Assembly (NCBI RefSeq): GCF_000003605.2
Contig: NW_003124627.1
Coordinates: forward strand, 1 to 36,759
DNA length: 36,759 bases
From: Saccoglossus kowalevskii
Taxonomy: Eukaryota > Hemichordata > Enteropneusta > Harrimaniidae
Direction: 5' to 3'
Position numbers and translations under genes: made by a program. This document shows positions 30,658 to 36,759 of the stretch, in pieces (the first letter of the stretch is position 1; each line of letters opens with the position of its first letter). The notes below the pieces were generated by a model. It was given only the letters and a program-made list of their open reading frames with translations, ran no database searches and was not told the DNA's origin.

Positions 30658-31442
30658 GTCGATTGATGGTATGTCGGTATCTGATGGAAAACAGTAAATT
30701 CTGTCGTTTATAAAAGGGGGTCGGCCAATCAGCTTGATCTCGCACATGTCACTTTTTGAACCAATCAGAAATCCCCGTCGAAGTGACAAAGTCGTCCAAA
30801 CGCGAAAATAGTTGTCACATTTTCACTTATAGGCGGCGTGATTGAAGTTCTACGTTATTGTTTCCACTAAACTTTGTTGTGAAGCGAGTTTTTTAAATGC
30901 GACGCCTATTTGTTACCAGATACAACCGTGAAAAGGTGACGCTTTAGTACGTCCCGGCAAATTAACAATACATATTCTGAGAGCTTTGCATAATGTAGTA
31001 ATACATGCATTTGATTATTGCAATTTCTAGTTCATTACTTGCTCAGTTTCGCATTGCCAAACTCTTATTCGCAACACATATGTATTAACATATATTTACT
31101 CGACAAAAAGATGGCGTTTTGTTGAGAACCGGAGATTAACATTACATATTCTGAAAGCTTTAAATAATTATGTAATACTTGTAATTAAGCATTTGAAATT
31201 AGCTGCTATTACATAATCTGCTTCTACATGTTCTTTTACTTAACTGAATTATTCCAATGTGATGTGCGTCGAATGTTGGCGCTCTTTATTCTGTTTTATG
31301 CATTATGACATTGACCTGAATTGGTTGAAATCGTTCTGATTTGCAAAGTAATATGATATGGCAGTTGTTCATAGTATTACGTGCAATAATCTGAGTGATG
31401 GGATGGACAATGTACTGTAGTTCTGCTTTTGGAGTATGTGCT

Positions 31443-31458
31443 GGCCCTGAGAAGGGCC
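31443..31458 (-). terminator. Histone-type stem-loop, copy 28
   Basis: Canonical sequence. Confidence 0.86.
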
Positions 31459-31480
31459 GTTTTGTATGAGTGTCGTAGCA

Positions 31481-31741
31481 CTATTGCTGACGACGATTTT
31501 GCCTTTTCTGGATAATTTTTAAAATCACACAAGGAGCATAATCTACAGGATAATTGCCTTCTCCAAGAATTGAGATGACCTGTTCGACAGGTAATAACTG
31601 TACGATGGATCGTGCCCAAGACGGGAATGCTCGTGACCATGGCTGCGGTGGTCTCCTTATCGAAAGAGGGCTGGATAAATACGCATAGTAGCATGCTATA
31701 CGGGAGTCAAACATGATATGGCAGTTGTTATTTGGATCCAT
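31481..31741 (-). CDS. Copy 28: 86-residue unknown protein
   Basis: The frame is intact with I28, S36, P40, Q54 and C71. TATA is at 31791-31798 and the stem-loop at 31443-31458 is canonical. Confidence 0.6.
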   Translation of the reverse strand: MDPNNNCHIMFDSRIACYYAYLSSPLSIRRPPQPWSRAFPSWARSIVQLLPVEQVISILGEGNYPVDYAPCVILKIIQKRQNRRQQ

Positions 31742-32526
31742 GTCGATTGATGGTATGTCGGTATCTGATGGAAAACAGTAAATTCTGTCGTTTATAAAAG
31801 GGGGTCGGCCAATCAGCTTGATCTCGCACATGTCACTTTTTGAACCAATCAGAAATCCCCGTCGAAGTGACAAAGTCGTCCAGACGCGAAAATAGTTGTC
31901 ACATTTTCACATGTAGGCGGCGTGATTGAAGTTCTACGTTATTGTTTCCACTAAACTTTGTTGTGAAGCGGGTTTTTTAATTGCGACGCCTATTTGTTAC
32001 CAGATACAACCGCGAAAAGGTGACGCTTTAGTACGTCCCGGCAAATTAACAATACATATTCTGAGAGCTTTGCATAATGTAGTAATACATGCATTTGATT
32101 ATTGCAATTTCTAGTTCATTACTTGCTCAGTTTCGCATTGCCAAACTCTTATTCGCAACACATATGTATTAACATATATTTACTCGACAAAATGATGGCG
32201 TTTTGTTGAGAACCGGAGATTAACATTACATATTTTGAAAGCTTTAAATAATTATGTAATACTTGTAATTAATCATTTGAAATTAGCTGCTATTACATAA
32301 TCTGCTTCTACATGTTCTTTTACTTAACTGAATTTTTCCAATTTGATGTGCGTCGAATGTTGGCGTTCTTTATTCTGTTTTATGCATTATGACATTGACC
32401 TGAATTGGTTGAAATCGATCTGATTTGCAAATTAATATGATATGGCAGTTGTTCATAGCATTACGTGCAATAATCTGAGTGATGGGATGGACAATGTACG
32501 GTAGTTCTCCTTTTGGAGTATGTGCT

Positions 32527-32542
32527 GGCCCTGAGAAGGGCC
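32527..32542 (-). terminator. Histone-type stem-loop, copy 29
   Basis: Canonical sequence. Confidence 0.86.
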
Positions 32543-32564
32543 GTTTTGTATGAGTGTCGTAGCA

Positions 32565-32824
32565 CTATTGCTGACGACGATTTTGCCTTTTCTGGATAAT
32601 TTTGAAAATCACCCAAGGCGCATAATCTACAGGATAATTGCCTTCTCCAAGAATTGAGATGACCTCTTCGACAAGTAATAACTGTACGATGGATCGTGCC
32701 CAAGACGAAAATGCTCGTGTCCATGGCTGCGGTGGTCTCTTGTCAAAAGAGGGCTGGATAAATACGCATAGTAGCATGCTATACGGGAGTCAAACATGAT
32801 ATGGCAGTTGTTATTTGGATCCAT
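32565..32824 (-). pseudogene. Copy 29: one-base deletion, 65-residue frameshifted product
   Basis: A C is missing from the GGTCTCC run near 32739, shifting the frame after T28; the shifted frame stops at 32627. TATA (32874-32881) and the stem-loop (32527-32542) are intact. The lesion is a single base in a short homopolymer, so an assembly error is possible. Confidence 0.65.
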
Positions 32825-33609
32825 GTCGATTGATGGTATGGCGGTATCTGATGGAAAACAGTAAATTCTGTCGTTTATAAAAGGGGGTCGGCCAATCAGC
32901 TTGATCTCGCACATGTCACTTTTTGAACCAATCAGAAATCCCCGTCGAAGTGACAAAGTCGTCCAGACGCAAAAATAGTTGTCACATTTTCATTTGTAGG
33001 CGGCGTGATTGAAGTTCTACGTTATTGTTTCCACTAAACTTTGTTGTGAAGCGGGTTTTTTAATTGCGACGCCTATTTGTTACCAGATACAACCGCGAAA
33101 CGGAGACACTTTAGTACGTCCCGGCAAATTAACAATACATATTCTGAGAGCTTTGCATAATGTAGTAATACATGCATTTGATTATTGCAATTTCTAGTTC
33201 ATTACTTGCTCAGTTTCGCATTGCCAAACTCTTATTCGCAACACATATGTATTAACATATATTTACTCGACAAAAAGATGGCGTTTTGTTGAGAACCGGA
33301 GATTAACATTACATATTCTGAAAGCTTTAAATAATTATGTAATACTTGTAATTAATCATTTGAAATTAGCTGCTATTACATAATCTGCTTCTACATGTTC
33401 TTTTACTTAACTGAATTTTTCCAATTTGATGTGCGTCGAATGTTGGCGCTCTTTATTCTGTTTTATGCATTATGACATTGACCTGAATTGGTTGAAATCG
33501 CTCTGATTTGCAAATTAATATGATATGGCAGTTGTTCATAGCATCACGTGCAATAATCTGAGTGATGGGATGGACAATGTACGGTAGTTCTCCTTTTGGA
33601 GTATGTGCT

Positions 33610-33625
33610 GGCCCTGAGAAGGGCC
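33610..33625 (-). terminator. Histone-type stem-loop, copy 30
   Basis: Canonical sequence. Confidence 0.86.
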
Positions 33626-33647
33626 GTTTTGTATGAGTGTCGTAGCA

Positions 33648-33909
33648 CTATTGCTGGCGACGATTTTGCCTTTTCTGGATAATTTTTAAAATCACCCAAG
33701 GAGCATAATCTACAGGATAATTGCCTTCTCCAAGAATTTGAGATGACCTCTTCGACAGGTAATAACTGTACGACGGATCGTGCTCAAGACGAGAATGCTC
33801 GTGTCCATGGCTGCGGTGGTCTCCTTGTCGAAAGAGGGCTGGATAAATACGCATAGTAGCATGCTATACGGGAGTCAAACATGATATGGCAGTTGTTATT
33901 TGGATCCAT
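33648..33909 (-). pseudogene. Copy 30: stop at codon 42 plus insertion
   Basis: Codon 42 is TGA for TGG, ending the product at 41 residues (stop at 33784). A separate one-base insertion lies in the T run near 33737. TATA (33959-33966) and the stem-loop (33610-33625) are intact. Confidence 0.7.
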
Positions 33910-34688
33910 GTCGATTGATGTTAAGGCGGTATCTGATGGAAAACAGTAAATTCTGTCGTTTATAAAAGGGGGTCGGCCAATCAGCTTGATCTCGCACATG
34001 TCACTTTTTGAACCAATCAGAAATCCCCGTCGAAGTGATAAAGTCGTCCAAACACGAAAATAGTTGTCACATTTTCACTTGTAGGCGGCGTGATTGAAGT
34101 TCTACGTTATTGTTTCCACTAAACTTTGTTGTGAAGCGAGTTTTTTAATTGCGACGCCTATTTGTTACCAGATACAACCGCGAAAAGGTGACGCTTTAGT
34201 ACGTCCCGGCAAATTAACAATTCTGACAGCTTTGCATAATGTAGTAATACATGCATTTGATTATTGCAATTTCTAGTTCATTACTTGCTCAGTTTCGCAT
34301 TGCCAAACTCTTATTCGCAACACATATGTATTAATATATATTTACTCGACAAAAAGTTGGCGTTTTGTTGAGAACCGGAGATTAACATTACATATTCTGA
34401 AAGCTTTAAATAATTATGTAATACTTGTAATTAATCATTTGAAATTAGCTGCTACTACATAATTTGCTTCTACATGTTCTTTTACTTAACTGAATTATTC
34501 CAATGTGATGTGCGTCGAATGTTGGCGCTCTTTATTCTGTTTTATGCATTATGACATTGACCTGAATTGTTTGAAATCGTTCTGATTTGCAAATTAATAT
34601 GATATGGCAGTTGTTCATAGCATTACGTGCAATAATCTGAGTGATGGGATGGACAATGTACGGTAGTTCTCCTTTTGGAGTATGTGCT

Positions 34689-34704
34689 GGCCCTGAGAAG
34701 GGCC
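34689..34704 (-). terminator. Histone-type stem-loop, copy 31
   Basis: Canonical sequence. Confidence 0.86.
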
Positions 34705-34726
34705 GTTTTGTATGAGTGTCGTAGCA

Positions 34727-34987
34727 CTATTGCTGACGACGATTTTGCCTTTTCTGGATAATTTTTAAAATCACCCAAGGAGCATAATCTACAGGATAAT
34801 TGCCTTCTCTAAGAATTGAGATGACCTCTTCGACAGGTAATAACTGTACGATGGATCGTGCCCAAGACGAAAATGCTCGTGTCCATGGCTGCGGTGGTCT
34901 CCTTGTCAAAAGAGGGCTGGATAAATACGCATAGTAGCATGCTATACGGGAGTCAAACATGATATGGCAGTTGTTATTTGGATCCAT
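34727..34987 (-). CDS. Copy 31: 86-residue unknown protein
   Basis: The product is identical to copies 1 and 13. TATA is at 35037-35044 and the stem-loop at 34689-34704 is canonical. The spacer to its left has a 6-bp loss in the first monomer, also seen between copies 4 and 5. Confidence 0.61.
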   Translation of the reverse strand: MDPNNNCHIMFDSRIACYYAYLSSPLLTRRPPQPWTRAFSSWARSIVQLLPVEEVISILREGNYPVDYAPWVILKIIQKRQNRRQQ

Positions 34988-35772
34988 GTCGATTGATGGT
35001 ATGGCGGTATCTGATGGAAAACAGTAAATTCTGTCGTTTATAAAAGGGGGTCGGCCAATCAGCTTGATCTCGCACATGTCACTTTTTGAACCAATCAGAA
35101 ATCCCCGTCGAAGTGACAAAGTCGTCCAGACGCGAAAATAGTTGTCACATTTTCACTTGTAGGCGGCGTGATTGAAGTTCTACGTTATTGTTTCCACTAA
35201 ACTTTGTTGTGAAGCGGGTTTTTTAATTGCGACGCCTATTTGTTACCAGATACAACCGCGAAACGGTGACACTTTAGTACGTCCCGGCAAATTAACAATA
35301 CATATTCTGAGAGCTTTGCATAATGTAGTAATACATGCATTTGATTATTGCAATTTCTAGTTCATTACTTGCTCAGTTTCGCATTGCCAAACTCTTATTC
35401 GCAACACATATGTATTAACATATATTTACTCGACAAAAAAATGGCGTTTTGTTGAGAACCGGAGATTAACATTACATATTCTGAAAGCTTTAAATAATTA
35501 TGTAATACTTGTAATTAATCATTTGAAATTAGCTGCTATTACATAATCTGCTTCTACATGTTCTTTTACTTAACTGAATTATTCCAATGTGATGTGCGTC
35601 GAATGTTGGCGCTCTTTATTCTGTTTTATGCATTATGACATTGACCTGAATTGGTTGAAATCGTTCTGATTTGCAAATTAATATGATATGGCAGTAGTTC
35701 ATAGCATTACGTGCAATAATCTGAGTGATGGGATGGACAATGTACGGTAGTTCTCTTTTTGGAGTATGTGCT

Positions 35773-35788
35773 AGCCCTGAGAAGGCTC
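35773..35788 (-). terminator. Damaged stem-loop, copy 32
   Basis: Substitutions on both arms remove the outer pairs, leaving about four pairs (AGCC/GGCT). Confidence 0.7.
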
Positions 35789-35809
35789 GTTTGTATGAGT
35801 GTCGTAGCA

Positions 35810-36070
35810 CTATTGCTGACGACGATTTTGCCTTTTCTGGATAATTTTTAAAATCACCCAAGGAGCATAATCTACAGGATAATTGCCTTATCCAAGAATT
35901 GAGATGACCTCTTCGACAGGTAATAACTGTACGATGGATCGTGCCCAAGACGAGAATGCTCGTGTCCATTGCTGCGGTGGTCTCCTTGTCGAAAGAGGGC
36001 TGGATAAATACGCATAGTAGCATGCTATACGGGAGTCAAACATGATATGGCAGTTGTTATTTGGATCCAT
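35810..36070 (-). pseudogene. Copy 32: stop at codon 61, stem-loop damaged
   Basis: Codon 61 is TAA for GAA, giving 60 residues with stop at 35888. The stem-loop at 35773-35788 has lost its outer pairs. TATA at 36120-36127 is intact. Confidence 0.7.
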
Positions 36071-36759
36071 GTCGATTGATGGTATGGCGGTATCTGATGG
36101 AAAACAGTAAATTCTGTCGTTTATAAAAGGGGGTCGGCCAATCAGCTTGATCTCGCACATGTCACTTTTTGAACCAATCAGAAATCCCCGTCGAAGTGAT
36201 AAAGTCGTCCAAACACGAAAATAGTTGTCACATTTTCACTTGTAGGCGGCGTGATTGAAGTTCTACGTTATTGTTTCCACTAAACTTTGTTGTGAAGCGA
36301 GTTTTTTAATTGCGACGCCTATTTGTTACCAGATACAACCGCGAAAAGGTGACGCTTTAGTACGTCCCGGCAAATTAACAATACATATTTTCAGAGCTTT
36401 GCATAATGTAGTAATACATGCATTTGATTATTGCAATTTCTAGTTCATTACTTGCTTAGTTTCGCATTGCCAAACTCTTATTCGCAACACATATGTATTA
36501 ATATATATTTACTCGACAAAAAGTTGGCGTTTTGTTGAGAACCGGAGATTAACATTACGTATTCTGAAAGCTTTAAATAATTATGTAACAGTTGTAATTA
36601 ATCATTTGAAATTAGCTGCTATTACATAATCTGCTTCCACATGTTCTTTTACTTAACTGAATTATTCCAATGTGATGTGCGTCGAATGTTGGCGCTCTTT
36701 ATTCTGTTTTATGCATTATGACATTGACCTGAATTGGTTGAAATCGTTCTGATTTGCAA

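Larger units (their letters stand above)
1..36759. repeat. Tandem array of ~1.08-1.33 kb gene-bearing units, 32 gene copies
   Basis: The same unit recurs head to tail across the window. Spacing between successive start codons is 1,078-1,087 bp for standard units and 1,309-1,330 bp for long units. Exceptions are 1,232 bp (copies 2-3, internal deletion), 373 bp (copies 19-20, fusion) and 1,569 bp (copies 24-25, two extra promoter modules). By eye, copies differ by a few percent, mostly substitutions and small indels. No single-copy flank is visible: the first bases and the last bases are the same part of the unit. The arrangement resembles tandem histone gene repeats in scale and homogeneity, but there is one gene per unit instead of several. 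Confidence 0.98.

Noticed and set aside
1-36759. CRISPR array, transposon array, rRNA or tRNA cluster
   Set aside because: The repeat unit is too long and spacers are not unique. No terminal inverted repeats, transposase, rRNA, 5S or tRNA features were seen.

Overview
The whole window is one head-to-tail tandem array with no unique sequence at either edge. The basic unit is about 1,085 bp. Several units are about 1,326 bp because a 241-bp promoter segment is duplicated. I count 32 copies of one small gene, all on the minus strand. The window opens and closes at nearly the same point of the unit, so the array very probably continues on both sides. The organism looks like an animal, probably an invertebrate. 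This rests on the gene's 3' end: each unit carries a sequence that reads on the minus strand as a metazoan replication-dependent histone mRNA 3' end. It has a 16-nt stem-loop with a 6-bp GC-rich stem and UCUC loop, an AAAAC-type 5' flank, and a purine-rich element about 12 nt downstream like the histone downstream element read by U7 snRNP. I cannot name the species.

Layout of a unit, read 5'->3' on the minus strand: two inverted CCAAT boxes 36 bp apart, a TATA box, a TCAG initiator 32 nt from the TATA box, a 5' leader of about 25 nt, an ATG in good Kozak context (G at -3, G at +4), an 86-codon open frame, a 22-nt 3' leader, the histone stem-loop, and the purine-rich element. An AATAAA lies about 150 nt further on. 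An AT-rich spacer of about 550 bp follows, containing two diverged copies of a ~173-bp monomer. The predicted mRNA is only about 330 nt. The 86-residue product is not a histone in any reading I tried and I do not recognise it. It has a short N-terminal part, a possible three-helix core and a basic Gln/Arg tail.

State of the copies (numbered from the left): 19 of 32 keep ATG plus all 86 codons (1-4, 6-11, 13, 17, 21, 22, 25-28, 31). Twelve of these also keep a canonical stem-loop and TATA box (1, 2, 4, 6, 8-11, 21, 27, 28, 31). The others are broken by frameshifts, stops, start loss (12, 18) or a fusion (20). Two linked haplotypes coexist. Type A has TATA and TCAG and a canonical UCUC loop. 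Type B, clearest in copies 7, 16-19, 24 and 25, lost the TATA box and initiator; many of these copies have a UCUG loop and a recurring set of coding changes.

Rearrangements: eleven extra promoter modules lie between copies 2/3, 7/8, 8/9, 12/13, 16/17, 17/18, 18/19, 20/21, 24/25 (two) and 26/27. There is a 94-bp deletion before copy 3, a large deletion fusing copies 19 and 20, and a 244-bp spacer duplication between copies 25 and 26. Blocks of shared private variants 11-14 kb apart point to unequal exchange and gene conversion.

Overall reading (inference): a multicopy, probably S-phase-regulated minigene family using the histone 3'-end pathway to express a non-histone peptide, or a relic whose histone reading frame has been replaced.
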